From contig JAPFBL010000007.1 in the NCBI GenBank assembly GCA_026182355.1, positions 1,674,001 to 1,738,000 of the forward strand: a stretch of 64,000 bases of DNA. Reading direction: 5' to 3'. This DNA comes from Hermatobates lingyangjiaoensis. Lineage: Eukaryota; Arthropoda; Insecta; Hemiptera; Hermatobatidae. The notes beneath the pieces are model-generated. The model did not search any database and was not told the origin of the DNA. It saw only the letters and a list, made by a program, of their open reading frames with translations. This document shows positions 1-14,100 of the stretch, piece by piece. The position numbers and the translations under genes were made by a program. Each line of letters opens with the position of its first letter. Within the stretch, counting starts at the first letter, position 1.

Positions 1-2901
1 GCCTAAAATAGATTTCCAAAAGTCAGATGTATCCCATTAAATCGGTGTTTTTTTTTCTAATTGAGAAACACTCACAGTATTGATTTCTATATCCAGAGTA
101 CGCCAAAACTAGGCATGTAGTAGGAGGCCATATTGCTATGTTAATTATGTGTAAATTTTAATAGACCTCAGATCCGAGAATTTAATGAGAAAATACTTTT
201 TTTTTTTATAAACATTTAATTTTAATCGTAATATTTTGTTTTCGCTGTAAATAAATTTTACCACTTACTGTATACAGTCTTGCTCAGGTTAACAGACTAA
301 AAGGGAGGTAACACCGGTCCGATATTCCCGATCATCTGAAGTTTCCGATACTACTGTATTTCAACTTTTTTATCAACTCAATCTTCCGTGATACTATTAA
401 GTTGACTCTTTTCCGCTTTTCTACAGGGTTTACAAGTGGCCACGGTTAAAAGAAAAGTTGAATATTTCACAAACAACTCACAAAGTAGGACAAAAAAGGT
501 CGTAAAACACTGACCAAAGAAGTAAACAGATTCCCGGCACAGCTGTAAAGAAATCTACAGATTTTGTCCGTTGCTTCCGAAATCCGTTTAAGTGAGGTCC
601 GTTAAATCGATGTATGAGTGTACATACCTCCTTTTTGACCACCGTTTATATTATTTGAAGCAACATGGACATTTTGACTCTTAACGCTATCTATCTATAT
701 TGGGATTTCGTCTGCTGTGAAAGTTAAAATAATTTAATAATTAAACTCAATAATTAAAAAATAATTTAAACTTAATAGTTTGCAATATTAAATGAGATGA
801 ATATCATTTGTATCTAAAAAAAAAAGGTGATTTAAATTTATTATGTAATGTCAAGGCCTACAGAATATAACCAGTTTTCAAAAGAGCACAAGTTGACTTG
901 CAAAATAGAGCTTATGTTTATGTTGCTAACCATACCAGTTGGAGAGTGGCTGATGATGAAGAAATGGGGTAATTGGGGATTACGCTTTTTCAAGACATGA
1001 AGATACCTTACAGAAAACTCTAAAAGAATCACGAAAATGACTTATTAGGAAGACTAACTTACAAGTTAAACTTTCTTGTGAAGGGAGGAGGTGTCTTTGG
1101 TTGTTTATCACAATGAACGCGGAAAATGAATATCTACAAGATCATTGAACTAGCAGCGAGTGGAGTCCTCATCAGCGCGAAAGTTATTCATCTTATTCAT
1201 CTGACGAGGGCCGGCTTGAAAGGTCTTTGTTTAATTTTGGAATCTCTTTCTCTGTTATAATATTGACTGATTATTCTTCATATGTGTTCTGCTCCACATG
1301 ATCATTTTCAGTACGTGTTCATCATTAACAGCTTACTGGATCTCCTATCAATATATATAGTTTATCTCGTAACTTATAACAAATGCAACAAAATTGCACG
1401 ATGAATAAACTAGTCGGAAACATTCACTGACAAAGTAATACAAAAACACTAGGCTCTTAACAACCAATAACGGTCGATAGAGGAGACAATTTACGAAGAA
1501 TGATGAGTTCATATTGTCATAGTAGTCGTTCTAATAACCTCTGTGAAACTAACAAACTTATAAGAGATTTGCGGGAGATGTTGGTTATTTTAATAAGAGA
1601 GCAATTTACCTTTCTCAATACTTCATTGTAAAATATAAAACTCTTTTAAGTCCATTTTGGAGTATATTATATCAGGTGTCGGGAACGGACAAGGAAATTT
1701 GCAAACCTGCAACTGGAGTTGGAGGGAGGATTGTTTGAATTTACTGTTCCATAGTCCAAATCAGTGGATCAATTCTTTTGCGGTTCCCTTGTTTATTAAA
1801 AAACTAAGTTATTAAATCACCTTATGTTGATTTTTTTAGTTTCAACAATAACTTCTACGTTAGCCAAACCTGAGTTGTGGTAACACTCTTATCATGGACC
1901 GACCCCTTAATGCTTTCCACTGTTCCCGAAATCTAGTATTTAGTAATACTTAGAATTGATAATCCATCTTTCTTGAAGGAAAATTCGTTAGTTTTGCATT
2001 ACTACTTCCCTTATTTGTAAGTTTGAACATGATTTTTCTTTATTCAGAAAATTTTTATCTACTTGATAACCTTAGTAATGCCCTGTAATTTTGCAATATG
2101 TGCCTTCGGGTCTCAAAATTGCAAGGCATTGAACTTCCTATCCCAAGAACAAAAAAAATTAAGAACAAGTCTCCTCACAAATTTTTATGAAAAAAAATTG
2201 GCACATAATTAAGAAGTAATTGTTCTTAATTGTGTTACGGCTGGCGCAAAAGGCAGAGAGAACTGCATAGTTGAGATCGTCTTGGCAGAATCTTAATAGA
2301 CCATAGAATCCCCTGACTGTAATCTTGCCGGTAAGCAGATGTAGAGTACTCATTGAACTATTCTAAATGATCAAAATCGGTAGATTTTTCATAAAACCTC
2401 TTTTGTGTGAAACTTGTTCTTCAATTTTTCAAATGTGAGTAAAATCACACTAACTGCTAAGTGGTCGCAGTTGTTGAAGTTGGAGTTATAATAGAACATG
2501 TGAGCATTAATAATCAGTTTATTGTGAGCAGGACCAGACGTAAGTCCCAAACCGTATTGCGCAGAAATGCTGTTTGAAATGTGGACTTGATGATTTCTAG
2601 TGCCTGCTTATTATATATTATTTATGCTGCTCGTAAAAGAATTGGAGTCATTGCGGTGCCTTACTAGCTTGGTGCTTTTCTGGTTCCTTAGCACTCGCTG
2701 CATAGTGCCAGATGATGTGCTCCACCCTTTGGCCCGCCCCAGGGCTGCATATGCAAGCTTACCGAGGCTACTGCCTGAACATCGACTGCCATCACGTCCT
2801 CGTCTTAACCATTTTCCTTTTAGAGTTAACTTCTCCTGGCATGACAAACTGCTAATTCTACCATTGACAAGGTTTTCACGACTTGACTTCTATTATTTCA
2901 G
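1..2901 (+). other. Intron, no recognisable gene
   Basis: AT-rich DNA upstream of the first recognisable hnRNP exon. It ends in a good splice acceptor (tattatttcag) at 2901. Because the exon that follows begins in phase 1, this is read as an intron. A slightly GC-richer patch at 2640-2830 has open frames on both strands, but neither matches a family I know and neither joins cleanly to the gene. The RNA-binding-domain exons expected for this gene are not seen here. Confidence 0.6.
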
Positions 2902-2937
2902 GTCAGTGGGGTCCTTCGAATCAGCCTCCTCTCAATG
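2902..2937 (+). CDS. Hrb27C: hnRNP micro-exon, 36 nt
   Basis: A 36-nt exon between tattatttcag and gtaggt, phase 1 at both ends. It encodes QWGPSNQPPLN flanked by split glycine codons. It corresponds to the HWGPHHAPIN stretch after the RRMs of Drosophila Hrb27C. As a symmetric exon it could be skipped without a frame change. Confidence 0.75.
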
Positions 2938-5066
2938 GTAGGTTTATTTTAAAAGTTTTTGTTCAAACAACGACTTTTAGTTGAGTTGCTTTTTTTTATT
3001 TATTTTTATTATTTACTTTTTGATTACTGTCCCTTGATAAAATGTTTGGGATTAATGCATTTGAAGTTTTTTTCCTGTTATTCTAGTGGTAGAGTTACAG
3101 AGGTAGTGCAACGTGTTGTCATTCAATGTCCCCTCCAGTTGTTACCGTATCTGTTTTTGTTGGTTTAGAAATAGACTAAAAGCAATGCCATGTTCATATT
3201 CAGTTGTGTGACTATGGTTGATCAGCTATCTGCTTTATATATTTTTTCCATTAAATTACCCGTTAAATCTAATACTACAAAATTAATAAAAATCACCTGC
3301 ACTCATTTGTGGAACGCGTACAAATCGGCTGTTCTTAACCTTATTAAAGAACCTAAGCATGTCTCAATACCCTTACTGCAACCATTGGAAAAGTGGCAAT
3401 GCCTCCTCCTAACATATTTAGTTTTCGTAAATTACAACAAACAAAATTCGTAAAGCTAACCATGCAGCACATTTTTCGACTTCAGCAAATTTAACCATTT
3501 CTTTGCGCTATGGGGAAAACTTAATTTGTTCAGCTTATAAAGTATAAATTTGCTTGGCAATACATAAGTGGGAATGGTTTTTTTAAATGTGCACACACTG
3601 CTATCTTGTAATTCTAATTGAAATACTCTAAATTCTAGTACGTTTCCCGATCAGTAAGACTAGAGCATGTTCTGTATTTTGTATTATTATAATCGTTAAA
3701 GAATGAAACTTCAGTTCCTCAACAAACTAAGTTCATTATCAATATATTTCAACCATCTATGTGGCCATCTTTTGACTATAATCTACCAAACGATTAAATT
3801 ACTGATATACATGCTCTTGTGAATGTACCACAGTAAGCTTACTAAGGTATGTTCATAGAAATCATGTATGACTAGTTACTTTAAAGTTCATGAAGCCTAA
3901 AAATAGTTGAAATATGGTTCTAATTATATTAGTTTATTGAGGTAGAAAAGCATACGTTTTGACACGTACAATTGAGATTCTCAAATTAAACAGGAGTACT
4001 AAAAAGATGCGGAAAGCAATTAGTCTCGACATAAGTTTTATGGAAAAATAACAAGGCGTCTCGGAACAGTTGTTGATTCTTCTTCAGGTTACATGTGCTC
4101 ACGGTGAAGTTGAGAGATAGATGCCAAGGTTGGTGAAGATGACTACCTTTCTATAACGAGATGTAACCTATAGGAGCTGAGAACGTTATTGTTCTTCAAA
4201 AAATGTATTTGTGTAGAGACGGATTTCTTCAATTCTCGCATTATGAGTAAATGTCACAACCGTAAATAACCAAACATCTAATGATTCCAATACATAATTT
4301 GTTTTAAATATTTATATTATTTAGTGTATTCCATTCAATGAAGTAATTGTTTATGTTTTTTCATTTAGATGTCTTATTATTTCATTTCAATTTAACCGTT
4401 ATTGTTTAAAAAAAATGCACCTTCCTACATGCCTTATATGCTTCAGCGATGTTCATAATATAAATTGATAAACTCTAAGATTTCGACCATCGTCGTCATC
4501 AGCATGCGAAGAGTCCCGCAAGAAGGCAGAGCAGCGACTCATATATATACTCGTATATATATATGCAATTTTTATCAGAACTCGGTCAGTTCTCGGTTAG
4601 TTCAAATTAAACTTTCATTGCTAACGTTTCGGTTTTTATTTAAAACACCGAATTTTATTAAATGTTTTTTAATAAAAATTTTAAAAAAATTTATTAAAAA
4701 TTTATCGTTTTAATAAATTAAACTAATTTTAATAAAAATGTTTTATTAAATAACATTTTTGAAACAGAAAAACTAAGCCTTACATTAGAGATTTTTTACA
4801 AAAAAAAACACTGCGAATCTCAGCCACAACTGTCTGTTTGAACACGTGACACTATTAAAGTAGACAGTTGTTACTGATATATTCGCAGGTTTTTTTTGTG
4901 TGTGTGTAAAAAAATCTCTAATGTATACTTCTGCCTATGAAAAAGGTTTTAAATAAATACCGAAACGTTAGTAATGAGAGTTTAATTTGAACCTGAAGAA
5001 CTGACCGGTCCTGATAAAAAAAATTATTTTGTGTCTTCTGCACGGTCGATGTATAATACATTTTAT

Positions 5067-5110
<44 letters not shown>

Positions 5111-8100
5111 GGTTTATTATATAATCAGGATTAGGTCAATTTACTGGGTTCAAAAATCAAACTCTCTTTGCGGTTTTATTTTGAAACATTTTTAATAGAC
5201 AGAAGATAGAACTTTTTGAATAAAAAAATAATGTAAATTTTATTTCCTTATTACCCCTGCCTATGAAAAAAGTTTTAAAATAAAGCCTAAACGTCGGCAA
5301 CGGGACTTCGATTTTTGAACCTAAATTGACCTAATCCTGATTATACACCTATTCTATCAAATGGTTGATACATTATTTGAATTTTATATATTTATGTATA
5401 TATATATTATTTTTATTCAAAATTATAACAATTACCATTTTGAATGGAATTTTATTAAAGTTCCAAGGAACTTCATTTAAATGATTCCTATAAATATTGT
5501 TTCTTTAAAAATAGGAATCTACTACATTGCTCGTGAAATTCAACATTTGAGGAACTAAAGTCTGTTTGTTTTATCACTATTCTTTAATATGGAGTTCCTA
5601 AAGTTTAGTACCGTGAATAAAATGAAGAAAGTTTTTTTTTTTTAATTTCAGGGTGATTCATTTTTGCATTGCTATGATTGTATACATTTGTTTATGGATT
5701 ACAGTACTTAGTGTATTCCTATAGATTGACAATTCTTGTACAGTTTGAAGCTGGCAAAACACATAACTTTCGAGAACCGTGTTAGGGGCTCGTTATGAGA
5801 AAGCGTTCTATTAAGGACTTTAAGAAATGTTTCTTCTCAGAATTGCACGTTCTTTGCATGAATATCTTTATTGTGCCTTGTGTGCATGTCGCTTGTTTGT
5901 TTGTATCTGTGTGAATGAAGGCTTGCTTGCTAAATACACAACTCAGTAAAGGACCTCAGTAAATTAATGTCTTGAGATGCATAACTTCGCAATTCACTGT
6001 TGCGTGTTATTCTACAAAGATTAACTTCTTACTTTATACTTTTGTTGGTACTGTTTGACCATAGATATACATATTAACTTTTTTAAATAGTTACATTGTA
6101 ATTTCAAACTAATAACATTGAGTTTAGTAATTTTAAGCTACTTTAGAAAAGAATAGATTCAGAACACTTAATTTAAATGTAGAACTGTTTTGTGTAGTAT
6201 ATTAAAGTATTCATTAAATAAAAGTAAATGGTTTTTACAAACCTAGGAGATCTATATAAAATTATTGTGAAATACATATATTGAAAATTATTTAATTATT
6301 TTTTAACGGTTAATTGTAACCCATTAAACTTATCCTAAGTAAAATTACTTTAAATTGTATATAGAGTTTTTATTCCAGTGTATCTGATGTCGATGTTAAT
6401 TAACTCCTACAGATAAGGGAACATGTATCTGTTACTACTTTCTGTATATTCAATAGTAACTCTGGTGATCAGACGAACAGGTTATAAACTTTACATATTG
6501 CTAACTTTTCTCTTCAGTCCAGTTTTAAATAGGGAGTCTTGTGTAGAACATTTTTTAAAAAGAGTTAGATGATTTAAATTCACATGTTTTTAATACAAAT
6601 GGAACTGCTTTACTTTCTGAAGTTTATTTCTAAACTTTTTTTCTTCGTTTGTAGATATATCTATTTATTGGTTTTGTGTCGGATGTCTGGAGTTTGTATC
6701 CTATTGCTGGTTTGTGACTAAACGAAATGATTCCATTATGAGATGTTGTGGGTCTGATGAAGGTGAGTTAGACCTTAGGGTTATCTTCAGCATTACAGCT
6801 CTAAAAAAAAACCTTAATCCATTCTAGAGTCGCTGCTGCCCAGTGTCCATTTTATTGAACAGCTTACATTCCCTTAGATAATAATCTGTTGACATGAAAC
6901 ATTAGCATGTTTTCACCTTGGACTCCCTTGTTCCTTTCTTAGATGTTCTGTTTCTTTTGAGTACATCTTCTATAAAAAGGAGTCTCTCTAACCTCTTGAA
7001 AACGTAAGTTACAAGGTTCACATTTACTCAGTAAAGATAGATGTTAATAGGGCGACTCGCTGTGTGGAGAGTTGTCTGACTTTTGGTTATTCAGTAGGTG
7101 CTACAGTGAACTTCGAATCTGCTCATGTTGGTTCTTTTCGTTAATGAGTTTTTCAGCGTACGCCCTTCACTTCCTTTGACAATATGACCAACGGCTGCCT
7201 CCCTGAATGGCGTACTCAAGGGGTCTGATAACGAATTTAACGAATATGTTTTTTTATTAACTTCAATATTTAAGGCTTCAGCCTTGCTTCTCGTTTTACC
7301 CTGTGAACAAATTTGTTTTATAGTCCACTGGATTTAGGGTAGAATGTAATGTTTAATTGTTAGAATCATTTAAGTAGAAAAGAAATTCTAAGCTAATTAG
7401 ACTTCCTAACAAAAACTGGTGTATAATGTTTTACATGATTAGAATCTACGTTTTTGTTTGAAAGTGACAAACAATATTCAATCGAGTGAAGTTTGGCAAT
7501 TTTTGAAAATAATGCACATCCTTTCAATGACAATTGGGATTATTTTGAATTTGGTTATTATGAAATAATTTGCTATGAGAATATTTTACTTTGAATGTTG
7601 GCTATTGGTGGTGTATGATGTTGCAGGATATGGAGCTCCATCGGGACCAGGAGGTTATCAAAGCTGGGGGGCTCCGCCAGGGCCCCAGGGTCAACAGATG
7701 CCACCTCAGTGGGGCTCCACCTATGCTCCCCCACAGCAGACTGGCTACAGCTCTTACGGTAATTTAATAATACCCACCCATTCATCGTAATTCCATTTCG
7801 ATTTCAGCTAATGTTCCGGAAATTGCCAGGCATTTCATCTTGTCGGACACTGAGAATCTCGATTTCGTATGGTTGACCTGTCACAGAGGGACATAGTGTT
7901 AACCGACGACTGTATATTCTGATTGCATTTGCACGTCGAGATGTATTTCTTTTATTTATTACCGTAAATTTTTAAATTATATCGTTATCTATTAATAATT
8001 TTGTGTTCAAATTAATATCATTTACAACGATCCTTGGAAAAAAATAGTATGGCTGCTGTTATGACTAGTTGTCAACTATATTAAGCTTAGCGAAACTCTT

Positions 8101-11100
8101 TTCTAAAACCACATTCCTCCCAGCGGATTCACAAATGACAATATGAATCAATTATCAGCTTTACCATTTACTGTCTTGCCTCAAAAGTGAGTCATCTACT
8201 ACGTACTTTCACACAGACGAGAGTGACCTGTACTGCACGCAGAGTGGTCCGCTACAATGTAGTGAATCTTATCCTTTAGTTAATTATCTAACCATACTTA
8301 TTTTTTTAAGTACGAGGTAACTTAAAAGTATTTAAACTATTTTCAAACTTGATTAGTAGATTTAAAACAGAAACTTTCTTTCGATACACCAGGTAAGGCT
8401 TTCATGTCAACTTTGGAAAGGCAGGATCCCGTAAGACATATTTCGTTTTCAGCGGTGAGATAAAAAAAAATTGGAAAATGAACTGATCTGAGTGAAGACT
8501 TCATAATTTCATAATTAAGTTTCAACTCGTATTAATTATGAATTGTAAATTTTAGTTCTTCTTTAGGGGTATGTTTTTGACAGGTCTTGTTTTGTAATAA
8601 TTAAGGTTCTGGGTTAAGATTTCTCATGCGTTTCGGACTCCAGAGGACCCTATGTTATTGCTGGATATGATCCACTTATACTGAACCATCGGAGGATTGA
8701 ACACATCAGGTTGGAAATCTCTGTACTTCTGGTTCAAGGTGTCTCATCAACTTGATGGTATTTCACATTTTCCAGGAACTGGCATTCCTCTAATATGTTC
8801 TGATGTCCAGCCCTCAGATCGGCAAATACGTTCGCTCAGGTTGCCGATACTGTTGGGTTTCCTATCCTCGAGTCGAATAGAATCTGTAGAGTGATTTGAA
8901 TCCAGAATCCCCTGTTTGATGATCTCTAATTACCTGAACAGGTTTAATAATTAATATTTAAATTAGTTATTGTGTATCTATAAATAGTAGAAAGTTATAG
9001 CCAAAAGGAATGCAAAACCCAATGGCTTAACCTTATTAAGATTGGCCAACAACTGTTACTCTAATTAGGATGTCAAAGGTTTCGATGATTGATTTTTCTA
9101 GAGTACACGCTACTAGCACCAGAGATTTCGAGTTCCTAGTTTGGTTATATGGAAGATGAAATAACTTTTGCAAAAGTCGTTTCTTGAAGAGGAGAACGCC
9201 GTGAAGCGTTCGGCTTGAACCAGTAGAATATGTGGTACTCTTTCAGTGTCTAATCCAAACTGGAATAGACTGGTCGGATATAAACAGGTAATTTATTGTA
9301 AATTTTCTTCTATAGTCAACCGGGTTCGGAACATGTCCATTATCAGAATCCGTTACTGGATATCTGTAAATCCAATGATATATATCTTAATGATTGACAT
9401 GTTCCTAAAGCGGCTGAGTTTACATAAATAACGAGTTTATATTCTAAAAATATACCTACTAAATGATGGTAAACTTATGTATTGAGTTACAGTAAAAGGT
9501 GCTTCCCATTTTAACTAGAGTATTGAGTTTTGGTATAATTTCTGTTAATCTGAGGGTCAAAACACGATATTTTTGAGAGATGGAGAGTTTTTATCCCATT
9601 CGGAAGTCTTTGACACGTGTACACCGATTATTAGAAGCGTGTTAATGGTGGTAGTAAACAAGTACAAGAGTAAGAGCAGAGTGCTCCCTAAAATACACAA
9701 AACAGACTCTTGATAATGGACAGCTTCCAAAGCCCGACCGGCCGGCCCAGTGATCAAAATGGTTACGAGGAACGATTAGTTTTATATTCTATTCTAATAA
9801 TGCATCTAATAGGTTCTATGATGCCAACAACCTTCCAGCATTGAAACTATGATATGAGTCAAATTTTTTAGGAACACCGAAAGTAGAATCAATCCGTGGG
9901 CCTGATGTCAGGGTAGCAAAAAGAGTTAATTTATCGTCTGTTTGCTTCCTCAGCATCTACTAACGCACTAATCCTATGCAGGGACCAATGTATTTTTAGC
10001 AATTCATAACGTAATCAGTTAAAAATACTCTTTGTTTTTAAAAACAACATATTTTAAGAATTCATTGTCTAGACCACTAATTCTAAAGTGTGATCTGCGG
10101 TTCCCGGGTAGCCGTGCTACTTGCCCAACAGTTCATAGGTCCTTTTCAGCTTGAAAAATATTTTCTAATAATCACATAGGCATTTCTTCTACGTACCCAT
10201 TCATCTGTAGCAAATCCTAGGTAACTGTAGCTGTCGGAATTGAAACCTGGCAAGAGACATTCACGTTCAAATAGTTTAAAAATCGCCAACATCAAAAATT
10301 ATTTTACTCCTGGTTATTACTGAATCCTGAAATCAAGAATAATTTACAATTATAAGGTAGTAATTCAAACTCCTACAACTTACGTATGTTCATCCTTGTT
10401 TCAGGCATCAAAAAATGTAAAAGGAAGGCCTTGTCAAAATCCATAATGTGTGATTTTTTCTTATCGTATTATGCGAGGTTCTGGATGTCTAAAGAGATCT
10501 CGTGAGGAATCAATTGACATTCTTGAAGGCTCGAAAATCCATTACCACCCTAGCCTACTCTAATTCTTCTGTCTCCACCATGGACTCCGCATCCCAGCCT
10601 TCCTACAATTTCCAATACTCAGAACTGAAGAATTATTTAAACTTCATTTGTTTCCATGACTTAAAGACCAAACGATACAAATGCAACCCTAACCTAACTA
10701 GGAAAAGCCAAATAACATTTACTTACTTAATTGTTATTTAAGTAACATTTTAGAAGCCTCACACTCTAACAATGACTCAGCGAATTCAGTATTAGTAGAT
10801 CCTTAAGCTGCAACTCCTAATTACAACGTATAGGTTGTGCGTTGTTTGTTGAGCCTGATTATCCAATTGTATGAGGTCTTGTCTACTTATGTTGAACTGG
10901 TATACGTTTAATAGAGTCTGGTAAACTGTTTTCCTTTGGAGTCTTGGTTATGTTACCATGGCTTGGGCAGGTTACCAATTGACTCATTTAAATGACTTGA
11001 ATGTTAGATTTACTACATTTTCTTTTGAATACTAACTTATTAATTACTATCATACATGAGGCATGTATGTAGTTTCTTTCTAATAATCCTGACTCTAGAA

Positions 11101-14100
11101 CTAATGCTACCATACCAAAACTAAATAATAATTCTGCCGATCAACTCCACAAAAAAAAAGAAAATAATCTTTCTAAAAGGGAAAAATAGGCAATCGCCAA
11201 TCCAAATGTATTTATGGTAATTTATCGAATTCCATAGTAAACAACATTATGGCGAAGAAGAATGCAGAAATGGGTTTAGAATACTTGATGAAGTATGTCC
11301 TAGTTGTTGAAGATATCACTTCCTCCGTGTTGATGATTGTGGTAGGTAACTGGTTATAAAGGGGAAATGAAGAATCAGGAGCTTAAGTCAAACTGCTAAA
11401 GGATGTGTTGTGAAATGTGGGTATTGTGAGAGTAGTTAAGGAGTTCTTGTGAATTCGAGGTTTACGGTTTAGAAAATTGAATAAAATTGCTGTTTCTCTC
11501 ATTGAGAAATCATTGATGGAAAACAGTGGTTTGCGAGTTGTCAGAAAAGTGCTTGGAAGAATGAGTTAAACAATTAAGAGATTGAGGGTTGAGCCTAGTG
11601 CAGTAGTACTGAGAGTGTGTTGTTGTGTGTTTAGGGTCGAGTCAGGCTGGTTATGGAAGTAACTGGAACTGGAGCATGCCACAGAATGGGCCTGCTGCCA
11701 CGGGAGGTCCTGGTCAGGGGGCTCCGGGTCCTCAAGGTAATCCCTTCCCTTAAGATTTCTCTTTTCATTATTTTTTTTAATTTTTAGAAACAAATTTGAA
11801 ATCCCTATTAAAAATCTTCATCGTTTTTACTTCAGAATTGACTGATAATTGAAATTCTACGCTTCTGGTTGTCTGGTATTACTTTTACTAGTTTATTAAG
11901 TTATTTCAGTATTACTAATAACTAATACGGATTTGAAATTGGATCCGTTATTTGGACCGGAGAGGTTAGGTGTGGTTTAGTGTAGTGAGTTTGAGATTAG
12001 TACTCTATATTTTTCATGTGAGAGGTAGAAAAATGATGTGCACACCGTCCCTGGATGAGAACGAAAAACCGTCGATCCCGAGCCTTTATGATGCCAGGTA
12101 GTAGTTAAAGATCCCTTAATCTAACAAACTTGAGTGAGGTAATATGTAGGACTGCCGGTAGTGCGTATCTTGCCCATGACTAAAATGGGTGACAATTGTC
12201 AAACAAATAACAATAAAATACGACAGTATATAAGGTGGGTATTGAGAATATACTATCAAGAATCAGCTTAGTGAGATACTTTTGATGTTTGAGAAATAAG
12301 GAAAATAAAGTGTTTGTTATCTTGGCAGGAGGAATGTGCTCTGACTGGTACTCATAATATATCATCCACTTGGGTTTATGATAAGTCAACTACACTCTTC
12401 CGTCATTTGATATTTACGTCTTAAAATTTCTTTGTCGAAGGAATTAACTACTTCAATACTGTTTTTTACGCACTTCATTTTTCAGACACCTAATCCAAGT
12501 GCTATGATGAAATATGCTAGAGTTCTGATGAAATGATGCATTGTCGTTCGTTCACTTTCTGAGCACTTTACCCAGTTAGCTTCAGTGAAGCATAATAACA
12601 GCTTTTGTTTTATTCTTTGGCTCTCAGTGCATTAGAGCTATATATACTTCACTAATGTTTTATTATTTGGATAATAACGAAGCAATCGAATCCTCTTCGG
12701 AAAGTTATAATAGTTGACGATTTCGATGATATTTGTTAATTTTTTTTCACTCCAGGAGATATTTATGAGAACTAGCTCTTCGTGCTAAGCTCGTTTCTTA
12801 CTGCGTGAGAATGAGGCAGTCTTTAGCATGTAAGAATTTAAAAGCTTCACCAGTATTCCATTTGAGACAGCAGATCGTTCCGGGTGGTGTGGAAGCCCAA
12901 TCCTCAGGGGTCTGTACAGTTGACGACTTCCTTCTACTGTCTTTCCAATTGTTGGACTTGAAGGGTGACTGATTGTTTTGACTATTGCCTACCAATGATA
13001 TCTAAACTATGTCGTTTCCCAAGTATAGTAAATTACGTGTCGTCAGCTAAATGTCCTGATACTGGGACGCTCAGTTTATGTACACTGAAATCTAAAATAA
13101 AAAAGATGGAATTGGAAAGTTCTTTTCACCTTTTCTAAACGAATAGTATTGTTCTATATATGTTTCATTTATAGAATAAAACTGAATTTGTTTTATTCAT
13201 TGCCTTAATGTTATTTGGACCAATTCAAAATATTATTCAGAAGCAAGATCGCAACAAAATAATAAAATGTGAATGTAATAATTTTTCCTCTCGATTATTG
13301 AATTGTTAATTATAATTCATAAGTAATATGGAAAAGATAAAAGTTGGCTAAAAAGGTCTTTTCTTGTTTCATGGTGTTAAGTTCTGCTGACTCTCATCGT
13401 CCATTAAGACACGATTCTGTAAGTTTTGAAAATTTATGGCAAGCAGTTGTTTCATGCTGATGTTCTTGATATCTGAAGTGAACAAATGTTTTTTAATTTC
13501 TATTTTATTTTTTTTTCCTCCTTCGTAATACTAGGTTCTTCATGATTGACGCGATTTGGCAATTCTTAGTCTTGTGAAAAAAAAACCTGTCTATAAATAA
13601 GTCTAGAATATTTAATTGAAATAGTTCTCTTTAGTTAGTCTCTAGTTACTTATTATTATTAAGGTTTAGTAGTTCTCGTTCTCGGGTTTGTTCTGGTTTT
13701 GCTGCTTGAAAGTACTTCTTCATGATGGCCACGCGATGATAAATACAAAATTAAAATGATAAACGCGAGTTTGATATGTTTACTTGTAAAGTTGAACGAA
13801 GCCCCAAGTTTGAATGGGCCATTCTAGTTTATATATATAAACTAGAATTTTCAAAAAAACACGCAGAAAAGAAATCACTGAACTCACTACTATATTTCGA
13901 TGTCCTCGTCTTCAGGAAAAGATGTAATCCCTCCAAAGGCTGATAACGATATATATCAGTTCACAAACGAAGAAAAGCGCAACACAAAGAGAAAGAGACA
14001 CACTTACAAACTCAAATTTTCGGATGATCCGTCTTCAGGAGAAAAGAGAGAATGGGCGACCAAGCACGCCGGAAACACAACTATGTTTATAGTTTATAGT

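Noticed and set aside
2600..2941. 113-codon open frame overlapping the first hnRNP exon
   Set aside because: It reads the hnRNP micro-exon in the wrong frame and crosses its acceptor.
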